NCBI GenBank assembly: GCA_002410325.1 | Contig: DHRK01000017.1 | Coordinates: 1 to 62,448, forward strand | DNA: 62,448 bases | DNA from: Syntrophomonas sp. UBA5314 | GTDB taxonomy: Bacteria > Bacillota > Syntrophomonadia > Syntrophomonadales > Syntrophomonadaceae | Direction: 5' to 3' | Part shown: piece by piece, positions 40,499-48,607 of the stretch | Position numbering within the stretch: the stretch's first letter is position 1 | Layout: each line of letters opens with the position of its first letter | The notes under the pieces: model-generated | The model's input: only the letters and a program-made list of their open reading frames with translations | Told to the model about the DNA's origin: nothing | Database searches by the model: none | Translations under genes and position numbers: made by a program

Positions 40499-41485
40499 TC
40501 AACTCCTGTCAAAAACCACGTCGGCCGGCATCCCCGGTTTCAGAATTCCATCAATGTTTTCCACGGTTATTTTGACCCCATAGACAACATTGGTGCGCTC
40601 CTTCTTGGTCTGAATGGTTTTGGGGGTGTATTCTCCCTGGGATGCGATTTCTTTGACCAATCCCGAAAAGACCTGGTCGCTGCCACTCACACTGATGCGG
40701 ACCGGCTGGTTTAATTTGATGGAGGGCAGATCGTCGGTGGGGATATATACTTTGATCCAGAGATGGGAGGTGTCGGTCACGGCCAGCAGGGTTGATCCGG
40801 CCTGGACGAATTCACCGTTTTCAAAGCCTTTAGTAGTGACAATCCCGGCTATGGGGGAGCTTACCCGCAGATCATCCAGTACCGACTGGGAAGCCTGTAA
40901 TATTGCCTGGTAGCTTTTCACCTGAGCCCGGGCTGCGGCAATGGCTTCAGGGGTGCTCCCGGCCTGAAGCAACTCCAACTGGGCCTGGGCTGAAGCCAGC
41001 TGCTGTTTCTTGATTTCAGCGCTGTTCCGGGCCGCCTCCAATTGGCTTTGAGATGCGGCTCCCCCCTCGTACAGAGTACGGGTTCGCTCCAGGTCTTTCT
41101 CAGCCTGTTCAAGGTTGACCTGCGCTACATTCACGTTGGCCTGAGCGGCTTCAATTTCCTGCTCCCGGGCGCCGGACAGCATCTCCCGCAGTTTGTCTTC
41201 AGCGGCCAGCAGGTTCATGGCATCCCGTTCCCGCTGCGCCGCCAGGTCGTTTCTTTCCAGGACCGCCACTACCTGATCGGCCTGGACGAAATCCCCTTCT
41301 TTGAAAGTCAACTGGCGGATGGTGCCGTTGTTTTTAGCGTGAAGCTCAACCCGGGTGGCTTCTATGGTGCCGCTGGCCTCAATTTGCCCCGAAGGCGACC
41401 CATAATAGTGTTTGTACAGGTAGTAAGAGCCGGTAAGAAGCAAACTGATAATCAACAAAGCGATAAACGGCCTGGCTTTTTGCAT
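40499..41485 (-). CDS. HlyD-type membrane fusion/adaptor protein (YbhG-like)
   Basis: A 328-residue adaptor with an N-terminal membrane anchor (about 7-24), a lipoyl-like half (GQIEASGTIEATRVELHAKN), a long coiled coil (about 85-205, rich in Ala, Gln and Glu) and the second half (VSSPIAGIVTTKGFENGEFV). It would link the ABC permease to the outside; in a Firmicute there is no outer membrane channel, so it probably shapes export at the cell surface. ATG 41485 is used, as the upstream GTG at 41497 overlaps the ribosome binding site. First gene of the operon. Confidence 0.9.
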   Translation of the reverse strand: MQKARPFIALLIISLLLTGSYYLYKHYYGSPSGQIEASGTIEATRVELHAKNNGTIRQLTFKEGDFVQADQVVAVLERNDLAAQRERDAMNLLAAEDKLREMLSGAREQEIEAAQANVNVAQVNLEQAEKDLERTRTLYEGGAASQSQLEAARNSAEIKKQQLASAQAQLELLQAGSTPEAIAAARAQVKSYQAILQASQSVLDDLRVSSPIAGIVTTKGFENGEFVQAGSTLLAVTDTSHLWIKVYIPTDDLPSIKLNQPVRISVSGSDQVFSGLVKEIASQGEYTPKTIQTKKERTNVVYGVKITVENIDGILKPGMPADVVFDRS

Positions 41486-41502
41486 CCTTAACCCCACCTT
41501 AC

Positions 41503-41518
41503 GGTTACTAATGTCACC
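41503..41518. promoter_or_regulatory. Candidate TetR operator
   Basis: GGTTAC TAAT GTCACC is a 16-base inverted repeat with five of six matching pairs, located between the promoter and the HlyD gene. Position and size fit a TetR-family operator for the regulator encoded at the end of the operon. Confidence 0.4.
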
Positions 41519-41544
41519 AAAAAAGTTTACCTGGTATATTAAAT

Positions 41545-41574
41545 ATTATAAACAGCCCGGGCCTTTAAAGTCTA
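41545..41574 (-). promoter_or_regulatory. Probable promoter of the export operon
   Basis: On the minus strand TAGACT (41574-41569) and a perfect TATAAT (41550-41545) are spaced by 18 bases. The start of transcription would lie about 20-25 bases before the palindrome at 41503-41518. Confidence 0.4.
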
Positions 41575-41613
41575 GGGTTTTTGATTTCGTTAAGTGCAAC
41601 CGGCCAAGGAAGG

Positions 41614-42837
41614 TTATTCTTTAGCAGCGAAAGGGTTGCGGGCGCTGGCCATATCCCGGGCGGCCCTTAGCGCGCCTTCCGGCAAGAGGCTCGCGATATC
41701 GGGATTTCCCATCATCAGAGCCAGTTCCCCGGGAGTTTTTCCCTGCCCGTTTTTTATACCGGGATCGGCCCCGTTCTGAACGAGCATTTCGGCGCCTTCA
41801 TAATATGCGCCCAATACCGTTAAATGAAGGGGTGTGTTTAGATTGGCGTCCTGAGCGTTGACATTGGCCCCGTACTTTATCAGGAGAGACATGAGAGCGA
41901 GATTTTTTTCTTTGACCGCCCTGGTCAGATAGGTGTCCTGGTTCTCCAGCGGCTGGTTGATGTTTTTGATAAGGATTCCCTGACTGCGCAGGGTCAGGCC
42001 GTCTGGAAAAGTCCCCTGGCTGAGATAGGCCATGACCGCCCCCAGAATTAACAGCAGGCAGGTCGCCAACAGGATTTTGGGCCCTCGGCCTGACTCATCA
42101 TTGCGATCATCACTGGCGGCCGTAGGTTTTGGCAAATCTAGCGGTGCTTCTTTGACTTCCGGCGCCGGATTTTGCGGTGCAACCGGCTCCGGCCAATTAG
42201 GCGTTTCGGCTCTTTTTTCACCCAGATACAATTTTTTACGAGAAGCCGCCAGGGCTATGGGTGTTCCAAAGGACTTTTCAATCAAGCTGTTGTATTCCAG
42301 CCAGTCGTCGTCGTCCAGCTGTTCGGGTGATTCAATCAAGGTCAGCAAAGCCTGGAAAGGCGCTATCAGCTGCTCAAGCTCGCCCATGCTAACCAAAAGG
42401 CTTTCATAATCCAGTTCGATAAGCTGCTCTTTAAGATCCCGGGCCATTGATTTGCAGTGACCGAGCGGCTCTTCATAGAGAGGAGTGGAGGCCTGTACCT
42501 GGTTGATCCTTTCCAGCAAGGGGAGCAGGCGGTTTCTTTTGGCTTGATGAGCCGCTTCATATTCCTGGGCCAGCCGTTTATCAACGATTCGTTCCATGCT
42601 TCGCAGCGAGTCGGGCAGAGCCTCGTCTTCGGCTTTTAAGCCCAAATCCTGCAGGCGTTTTTTTAACAGGGAGAACTCAGCCCGGGCCGAGGCAATGGCG
42701 GCCAGCAGTTCTTCAGAAGGAGGAACGCCTCTGGATATTACATCATCGGCATTTTGGGACAACAGCTGTCCCAATTCCTGATAGGCTGCCAAGCTGCTTT
42801 TTATCTGCTCCAGGACCTGGTTTAGCTCATCAACCAT
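41614..42837 (-). CDS. Ankyrin-repeat protein with one membrane segment
   Basis: A 407-residue protein in three parts. Residues 1-240 are helical and acidic, with probable coiled coils; a proline-rich linker (about 215-245) follows. A membrane segment (ILLATCLLLILGAVMAYLSQ) lies at about 257-276. The C-terminus has two to three ankyrin repeats, such as LMSLLIKYGANVNAQDANLN and TPLHLTVLGAYYEGAEML, ending in NPFAAKE. With a single spanning segment, the helical part and the ankyrins lie on opposite sides of the membrane. The start ATG 42837 has only a purine-rich upstream tract. Function is unknown. Confidence 0.8.
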   Translation of the reverse strand: MVDELNQVLEQIKSSLAAYQELGQLLSQNADDVISRGVPPSEELLAAIASARAEFSLLKKRLQDLGLKAEDEALPDSLRSMERIVDKRLAQEYEAAHQAKRNRLLPLLERINQVQASTPLYEEPLGHCKSMARDLKEQLIELDYESLLVSMGELEQLIAPFQALLTLIESPEQLDDDDWLEYNSLIEKSFGTPIALAASRKKLYLGEKRAETPNWPEPVAPQNPAPEVKEAPLDLPKPTAASDDRNDESGRGPKILLATCLLLILGAVMAYLSQGTFPDGLTLRSQGILIKNINQPLENQDTYLTRAVKEKNLALMSLLIKYGANVNAQDANLNTPLHLTVLGAYYEGAEMLVQNGADPGIKNGQGKTPGELALMMGNPDIASLLPEGALRAARDMASARNPFAAKE

Positions 42838-43018
42838 GACCTTTTCCCTTTCTTTTATTTATAATTCATGCTCTATGGTAAAAATTCGACCCTGGAAACG
42901 GGTTTCCTGCTAGCCTGACTGGGTCCGAGCCGGTTTTAGATGCAGGATCCTGGAATGGAAGGTTTATCTATGCTATTCTTCAAACATGGGATCGTAAACG
43001 GTGAAGGAAGTGACGTCA

Positions 43019-43729
43019 ATGCCCGGGCTAAATGATTCAGGCTCAAAACATAGGGCTGATTCGGCCTTGAGCAGGATTATGGTGTTTGCTCCCCACCCCG
43101 ATGACGATGTGCTGGGATGTGGGGGCAGTATTGTCAAACATAGGAGGAAAGGCCGGCAGGTCCGGGTGGTTTACCTGACTTCGGGAGAAGCGGGAAGTCC
43201 GGGTTTTCATCCGGGCGGCTTGAACAGGGTCCGGGAAGAGGAAGCCGCCCGGGCCCTGCGCGTGCTGGATGTGACGGACCCTGTATTCCTGGGTCTGCCC
43301 GATGGGGGAATTGAGATCAATGCCCTCAGTTTGGATGCGGTGGTTAAGCTGCTGCGCCAGGAAAGGCCGGAAATGATATACCTGCCGCATGCCCGTGATG
43401 TTCACCGCGATCATCTGAAAACCCATGAACTGGTTTTGGAAGCCTGCCGACGGGCGGCCGGCCCCTGGCATCCGCAGTGTGGAGAGCAGGCCTGGGAGGT
43501 GGGCTGGATCTTGGCCTACGAGGTGTGGGCTCCCCTGGGGGAAGTGAATATGGTAGAGGATATCAGTCCCTTTATAGAGATAAAAATTGAAGCAATGCGC
43601 AGGCATAAAAGCCAGCTTGAGCACATCGCCTATGATGAAGGCATCAGAGGCTTGAACCGTTTTCGGGGAATCAGTTCCGGCAGGGGAGAGTATTGTGAAT
43701 GTTTTCAGGTATTGAAGGCCGCCCTTTAG
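43019..43729 (+). CDS. PIG-L family N-acetylglucosaminyl deacetylase
   Basis: A 236-residue zinc deacetylase of the PIG-L/LmbE family. The metal motif is FAPHPDDDVLGCGGS, and the downstream histidine motif is LPHARDVHRDHLKTH. Relatives deacetylate GlcNAc-containing intermediates in bacillithiol, mycothiol, teicoplanin or lipid synthesis. ATG 43019 is chosen with GGTGAAGGAAG upstream; GTG 43001 is possible. The next gene, a glycosyltransferase, overlaps by 31 bases, so the pair probably works in one pathway, reminiscent of the BshB/BshA pairing but not proven. Confidence 0.9.
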   Translation: MPGLNDSGSKHRADSALSRIMVFAPHPDDDVLGCGGSIVKHRRKGRQVRVVYLTSGEAGSPGFHPGGLNRVREEEAARALRVLDVTDPVFLGLPDGGIEINALSLDAVVKLLRQERPEMIYLPHARDVHRDHLKTHELVLEACRRAAGPWHPQCGEQAWEVGWILAYEVWAPLGEVNMVEDISPFIEIKIEAMRRHKSQLEHIAYDEGIRGLNRFRGISSGRGEYCECFQVLKAAL

Positions 43730-44793
43730 AGGGCGGGGCATCAGGACCCGACCGGGTTCTGATGCTGGCGCCTTTTCGCCGCCAGCAGCGGGGCAATGCC
43801 ATAACCGTGGAACGATTATACCGGGGGTTGCTTGAGCAGGGATACCGGGTCGAGGTTGAAGCATTGGAAGACGAAACCTGCTGGGCTCGTATTGCCAGAG
43901 CCCTGGAACAAAATCGTTACCGTTTTGTGCATGGCTTTAACGCCTATTATATATCCGAGGCTTTTAAGCGAGTGCCGCAGCTAGCCGGCTGGCCGCTTTT
44001 ATTGACCACCACCGGAACCGACTTGCACTACGGATTGCGCGGGCCCAAAACCCGAGAGCTGCGGGATATAATTGTAAAAGCGGCCTATACCGTGGTATTC
44101 AACCCGCAATTCAAAACCCTGCTGGAGTTTGTTCCCGATTTTGAAAACCGGGTAGTGAGCATCCCTCAGGGGGTGTGGTTGGAGACTGCTGAATCCTGGC
44201 AGCGCCGTCAATTGGACCTGGCCGATAATGATACGGTTTTTATCCTGCCCAGCGGTTTAAGGCCGGTCAAAAACCTGGATTTGGCCATCGCTGGTTTAGC
44301 CCTGATTAAGCCCGAACTCCCCGATCTCAAGCTGCTGATTGTGGGAGCCGCGATAGATCACGGCTATGCGGAAAGCTTTTTAGCCAAAGTAGCTGATTGG
44401 CCCTGGGTTTTGTATCTGGGTGAAATACCCCACCGCCAGATGGCCAGCCTCTACCTCCTGGGAGATGTCGTGGTTAATAGCTCCCTGGCCGAAGGACAGC
44501 CCCAGGCGGCACTGGAAGCCATGAGTCTTGGCCGGCCGGCTCTCTTGAGCGCCGTTCCCGGCAACCTGGGCATCATGGAGCATGGCCGCCAGGGCTACTA
44601 CTTTGCGAGCCCCGAACAGCTGGCCGAATACGCGCTGGAGCTGGCCAAATCACCTGAAAAACGACTGATCATGGGAGCAAGCGCCCGGGATTTGACCAGC
44701 CGTTGTTTTTCGCTCACAGCTGAAGTTGATGCTTATAAGCATTTATATGGCATCATGTTCAAACAGCGTAAGGGCTATTGTGAAAACTGCTAA
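43699..44793 (+). CDS. GT4-type glycosyltransferase
   Basis: A 364-residue GT-B fold retaining glycosyltransferase. The C-terminal nucleotide-sugar domain has LPSGLRPVKNLDLAIAGL, YLGEIPHRQMASLYLLGDVV and VNSSLAEGQPQAALEAMSLG (E-x7-E region). The N-terminal half contains RGNAITVERLYRGL and LLTTTGTDLHYG. The ATG at 43699 overlaps the PIG-L gene by 31 bases and has GGGGAG about 10 bases upstream. The combination of deacetylase and GT4 suggests assembly of a glucosamine-containing small molecule or lipid. Acceptor and donor are unknown. Confidence 0.87.
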   Translation: MFSGIEGRPLEGGASGPDRVLMLAPFRRQQRGNAITVERLYRGLLEQGYRVEVEALEDETCWARIARALEQNRYRFVHGFNAYYISEAFKRVPQLAGWPLLLTTTGTDLHYGLRGPKTRELRDIIVKAAYTVVFNPQFKTLLEFVPDFENRVVSIPQGVWLETAESWQRRQLDLADNDTVFILPSGLRPVKNLDLAIAGLALIKPELPDLKLLIVGAAIDHGYAESFLAKVADWPWVLYLGEIPHRQMASLYLLGDVVVNSSLAEGQPQAALEAMSLGRPALLSAVPGNLGIMEHGRQGYYFASPEQLAEYALELAKSPEKRLIMGASARDLTSRCFSLTAEVDAYKHLYGIMFKQRKGYCENC

Positions 44794-44863
44794 AACCATA
44801 ATCTGCTCAGGGCCCGGATAGGTTATAATGGTAAAGATAAATTGCAGATCAAAAGGAGTTGCC

Positions 44864-45637
44864 ATGCACATTCACGTCCTGGCCAGCGGCAGCACGGGCA
44901 ATGCCGTTCTATTTTCCCTGGGGGATAATCTCATCTTGATTGACGCCGGAGTCAGCGCCCGGCGTATTGAAAGGGGAATGGCAGCCGTCGGCTACCGGGC
45001 AGGTGATTTAAACGCCATCCTCGTTACCCATGAACACCAGGATCACATCGCCGGACTGGAAGTTCTGGCCCGGAGGCACTGCATTCCGGTGTATACCCGG
45101 CCCAAGACCTGGAAGGTTCTGGCCTGCCGGGACAAAATACCGCCCGCTTGTGTAAAGGAGATAGACGGGGAGGTAAACATTAAAGGAGTACATATCGAGG
45201 CCTTTCCCCTGCCCCATGATGCGGTTGATCCGGTCGGTTTTTGCCTCTACCACAGGAATAAAAAGGTCGTCCTGGCCACCGACCTGGGCACCATTACCGA
45301 GCCGGTCGAAGGAGCTCTGGCTATGGCTGATGCTCTGGTTCTGGAGAGCAATCATGATCCGGAGATGCTGGCAAACGGCCCCTATCCGGCCTTCCTCAAG
45401 AAGCGAATCAAAGGCGCCTACGGTCATCTTTCCAACCAGCAGGCCGCCCTGCTTTTAACCCGCATCCCCCGACCCCCGGTTATGCAAGTGCTTCTGGCCC
45501 ACCTCAGCCAGCAAAATAATACGCCCCGGTTGGCCCGGGAAACGGTAGGTGAAATCCTGGCCAACAAAGGCGTTGAGCGGGAAATAAAGCTGTATCCTAC
45601 TCACCCTGACACCACCAGCAGTGTTGCGGTATTGTAA
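44864..45637 (+). CDS. walJ: MBL-fold metallohydrolase, WalJ/YycJ-like
   Basis: A 257-residue metallo-beta-lactamase-fold protein. IHVLASGSTGNAVLFSLGDN is the typical YycJ start, and the zinc motif is VTHEHQDHIAGLE. VLATDLGTITEPV and LVLESNHDPEMLANGPYP followed by GHLSNQQAA complete the family pattern. YycJ/WalJ is linked in Firmicutes to DNA mismatch repair exonuclease activity and to cell-wall control, and normally sits by walRK; here those genes are absent. ATG 44864 follows AAAAGGAG; the upstream in-frame ATG at 44828 is rejected. A TATAAT box occurs about 40 bases upstream. Confidence 0.9.
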   Translation: MHIHVLASGSTGNAVLFSLGDNLILIDAGVSARRIERGMAAVGYRAGDLNAILVTHEHQDHIAGLEVLARRHCIPVYTRPKTWKVLACRDKIPPACVKEIDGEVNIKGVHIEAFPLPHDAVDPVGFCLYHRNKKVVLATDLGTITEPVEGALAMADALVLESNHDPEMLANGPYPAFLKKRIKGAYGHLSNQQAALLLTRIPRPPVMQVLLAHLSQQNNTPRLARETVGEILANKGVEREIKLYPTHPDTTSSVAVL

Positions 45638-45668
45638 ATCCCAGTAGCCCTGGCGATGGCATATATCA

Positions 45669-46496
45669 TTAGGCCTTGCCCGACCGGTAGGGAAGGGGTA
45701 TATACTCAACCGTCGGGATCTGCCGGGAGGGTTGCGGATATAGACTCATCAATTCAAAGACTTCCCGGGGAACGCTACAGTTTACCGGCAGCCCCATCTC
45801 GCCCAAAGTTGAACACACCAGTGCGAAATCATGCGTCCAATGACCTTCGCTGAGTAAGGCCGCCAGCTCCCGGGCCTTTTCTTCCGTCATCCGGGGGGTA
45901 AGTATTTCCAGGGCCGAGTGATAAACTTGCTGCGAGGCCTTCTCGGCTATGTCGGCCAGCATGATGGTCTGATCATCGATCTCCGCTATAGGCTTTTCCT
46001 TGAGCACCCGGATAATGGAACTGGCTGGGTATTGGCCCACCTGGGGATCAACCGGTCCCAGCACGGCGTTTTCATCCAGCATGATCTCGTCAGCGGCCAG
46101 AGCGATCATAGTCCCTCCCGACATGGCGTACTGGGGGATGATGGCCGTTACTTTGGCAGGGTGGTTTTTTAGGGCCCGGGCGATCTGCTCCGAGGCCAAT
46201 ACCAGCCCCCCCGGGGTATGTAGGATGATGTCTATCGGCATATCCCGAGGGGTTAAGCGGATGGCCTGCAGCACCTGCTCGGAGTCTTCCATATCGATAA
46301 AGCGTCCGAAGGGTATACCTAAAAACCGGAGAGATTCCTGGCGATGGATCAGGGTTATGACCCGGCTTTGCCGGTTCTTTTCGATGCGGCGCAGCATGGC
46401 CAGGCGACTGCCCATGATCCGTCTCTGTCTGAGAAAAGGGATCATGGCGAGAAGCAAAAAGGCTATCCACAATATCGAGGTCAGGTCTATTTTCAA
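45669..46496 (-). CDS. SDH-type membrane serine protease (ClpP/crotonase fold)
   Basis: A 275-residue protein of the SDH_sah (serine dehydrogenase proteinase) family, in the ClpP/SppA superfamily. An N-terminal membrane segment (about 5-22) anchors it. LHTPGGLVLASEQIARAL binds the substrate strand, and QYAMSGGTMIALAADEI contains the nucleophilic serine. AVLGPVDPQVGQYPA follows, as in related membrane proteases. TTG 46496 is chosen with GGAGG 8 bases upstream; GTG 46505 lies inside that site. Likely roles are membrane protein quality control; the substrate is not known. Confidence 0.85.
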   Translation of the reverse strand: MKIDLTSILWIAFLLLAMIPFLRQRRIMGSRLAMLRRIEKNRQSRVITLIHRQESLRFLGIPFGRFIDMEDSEQVLQAIRLTPRDMPIDIILHTPGGLVLASEQIARALKNHPAKVTAIIPQYAMSGGTMIALAADEIMLDENAVLGPVDPQVGQYPASSIIRVLKEKPIAEIDDQTIMLADIAEKASQQVYHSALEILTPRMTEEKARELAALLSEGHWTHDFALVCSTLGEMGLPVNCSVPREVFELMSLYPQPSRQIPTVEYIPLPYRSGKA

Positions 46497-46544
46497 AAAA
46501 AACACCTCCGGTTTGATATTGGCACACAGCCTTTTGTTACCGGT

Positions 46545-47066
46545 TTAGAGCTTTTTTAAATCAGCCAGTTGGCTGTCCCCGGTATCAACTGTCATTTTAG
46601 CTATAATCTGCTCTTCGAAGGGCCGGTCGCGAAAATCACGGGGAACGGCAACGATAGCATCAGCCACTTCCATCCCTTCCAGCACCTTGCCGAAAGCGGC
46701 ATATTCCCTGTCAAGATGGGGAGCATGGGCTACCATGATGAAAAATTGGGAGCCGGCCGAGTCGGGATGAGAACTGCGGGCCATTGATATGACCCCGCGA
46801 TCGTGAAGCAGTTCGTTTTTAATGCCGTTGCTGGAAAACTCTCCTTTAATGGTGTATCCGGGACCGCCCATGCCGCTTCCCTGGGGGCATCCTCCCTGGA
46901 TCATAAACCCGGGAATAACCCGGTGAAATATCAACCCGTCGTAAAATCCTTTTTGCACCAACTCTACAAAATTGGCAACGGCTTGCGGCGCGGTTTCGGG
47001 ATAAAGTTCAATGACCATCCGGCCGCCGTCTTTCATTTCCACTGTAACTTGAGGATAATTGCTCAC
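46545..47066 (-). CDS. Cyclophilin-type peptidyl-prolyl isomerase
   Basis: A 173-residue cytoplasmic cyclophilin that catalyses cis-trans isomerisation of proline bonds. Active-site segments are FHRVIPGFMIQGG (catalytic arginine), SMARSSHPDSAGSQFFIM and HLDREYAAFGKVLEG. No signal peptide is seen. The start is GTG 47066 with AAGGAGG upstream at 11-base spacing. Length and motifs match the small bacterial PpiB group. Confidence 0.95.
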   Translation of the reverse strand: MSNYPQVTVEMKDGGRMVIELYPETAPQAVANFVELVQKGFYDGLIFHRVIPGFMIQGGCPQGSGMGGPGYTIKGEFSSNGIKNELLHDRGVISMARSSHPDSAGSQFFIMVAHAPHLDREYAAFGKVLEGMEVADAIVAVPRDFRDRPFEEQIIAKMTVDTGDSQLADLKKL

Positions 47067-47313
47067 TTGTTAAGTGCCTCCTTCCTGGTTTGGTACACTG
47101 CTAAACGCTCTTAATATGCTATCGTCGCCGAAATCCTCTTGGGCGAGAGTAACACACAGAATTAGGATTAACAGCGTACTAGGGATATTATAGCAGATGA
47201 GGGGGGGCTTTTATGTATGGCGGGCTGCGGCTTAAAGTAAAATTTGCTAATCAGTGGTAATATAAAATGAAGCGATCAAAGCGTCAGCCGGCAACAGGAA
47301 GGAAAGATCAACT

Positions 47314-48495
47314 ATGCAAGCCAAACATGTCGTTTTTCTAGGCATTATAGCCAGCGCCTTATTGGCCACCCTGGTTATCTTCGAATGGATACCCCCTCAG
47401 GTGGCGGGTTTTGTAGTTCTGGGCCTAACCCTGGCCGCCTCCTTTTTTATCGCTTTGAGCATGCTGCGCGGGCAGCGCCTGGGCGACCAGGAGCTGGTTG
47501 TCACGGCTGTTCAGCGGATCCATGAGCAGAAAAGTGAAGAACAGGCCCTGGCCCAGATGCTGCACTGGTCCAAAGCCATAGTTGAATGTAAATCCAGTTT
47601 CTACTTTAGTATCGAGCAGGAAAAATCGTTTTACTTAAATGAAAAGGGAGAGGAAGAGGCATGGCAGGCGATCAGTCAGGAAGTGGCTGGCAGTGGCAAT
47701 AACTGGCTTTGGCCGAATGCAGCCTGCCAGGCTCAGCCACCCGCCGCGATTAAGACCTTCCTCGCCATGCCACTGACCGTAGATGATAATAAAATATTAG
47801 GAATTCTATATTTAGTAAACCGCCAGGATGAAGCCGCATTCAGAGCGGCCGATGCAACCCTTCTTCAGCCTTTAACAAAGGCAGGCCGAACGGCCTTGCT
47901 CCGATTGAGAAGAGAAGAGCAAAATCTGGTTTATTACCGGCAGATTATTGCCGCTGTAGTCGGAGGGATTGAAGCCGGGTCGCCCGGGTTCCAGGGGCAT
48001 GCCCAGCGGGTAAGCCGCCTAGCCGGGCTTTTGGGAAAGGTTTTGGGCTTTAATTCCAGCGAAATTAGGGAGCTCACTCTGGCCGCCCTGCTGCATGACG
48101 CGGGAAAAATCGTACCCGATGAAATATCTGAAGAGGAAACCCGTCCGGCCGAAGACCGGCACCCGCAAAAGGGAGCCCGGCTGCTCCCCGATGAAGAGTC
48201 CTTTAAAGGCATGCGGGAAGCTATTCTCTATCATCACGAGCGCTACAACGGCAGCGGCTTCCCGGAAGGGCTGCACATGGCCGATATACCTCTGAGCGCC
48301 GGGATAATAGCGGTCGCCGACGTCTTTGACGCCCTTACCTGTTTGAGCGAAGAAGAAGCGCGCCTGAGCGCCGAAGAAGCCCTGGCGGTCATAAAAAAGG
48401 CCACCGGAACCCTTTTTGATCCCATGGTGGTAGTGGCTCTGGAGGAAATCATGCCGTCTCTGTTAAGCGATGAGGAAAATAAAAAAATAGATTAA
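47314..48495 (+). CDS. Membrane GAF/HD-GYP-type phosphohydrolase
   Basis: A 393-residue protein with two membrane segments (about 5-22 and 28-48), a GAF-like domain (about 70-200) and a C-terminal HD domain. The metal site is LLHDAGKIVPDE and the HD-GYP-type motif is HHERYNGSGFPEGL. The canonical pattern is HHExxDGxGYP, so D to N and Y to F changes are present. HD-GYP enzymes break down cyclic di-GMP or related dinucleotides. The variant motif may alter metal binding or specificity. ATG 47314 has AGGAAGGAAAG upstream. It transcribes toward the surface-protein cluster. Confidence 0.87.
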   Translation: MQAKHVVFLGIIASALLATLVIFEWIPPQVAGFVVLGLTLAASFFIALSMLRGQRLGDQELVVTAVQRIHEQKSEEQALAQMLHWSKAIVECKSSFYFSIEQEKSFYLNEKGEEEAWQAISQEVAGSGNNWLWPNAACQAQPPAAIKTFLAMPLTVDDNKILGILYLVNRQDEAAFRAADATLLQPLTKAGRTALLRLRREEQNLVYYRQIIAAVVGGIEAGSPGFQGHAQRVSRLAGLLGKVLGFNSSEIRELTLAALLHDAGKIVPDEISEEETRPAEDRHPQKGARLLPDEESFKGMREAILYHHERYNGSGFPEGLHMADIPLSAGIIAVADVFDALTCLSEEEARLSAEEALAVIKKATGTLFDPMVVVALEEIMPSLLSDEENKKID

Positions 48496-48607
48496 AACCC
48501 CGGAAATTAAAAGTACTTTTTGTAATTTACACGGTAAAGAGATAAGTGTAAGTTTCCGATATTAACCGGGAAAAGGTAAAATTCTACCGGTTGATGGAGG
48601 AAACACC

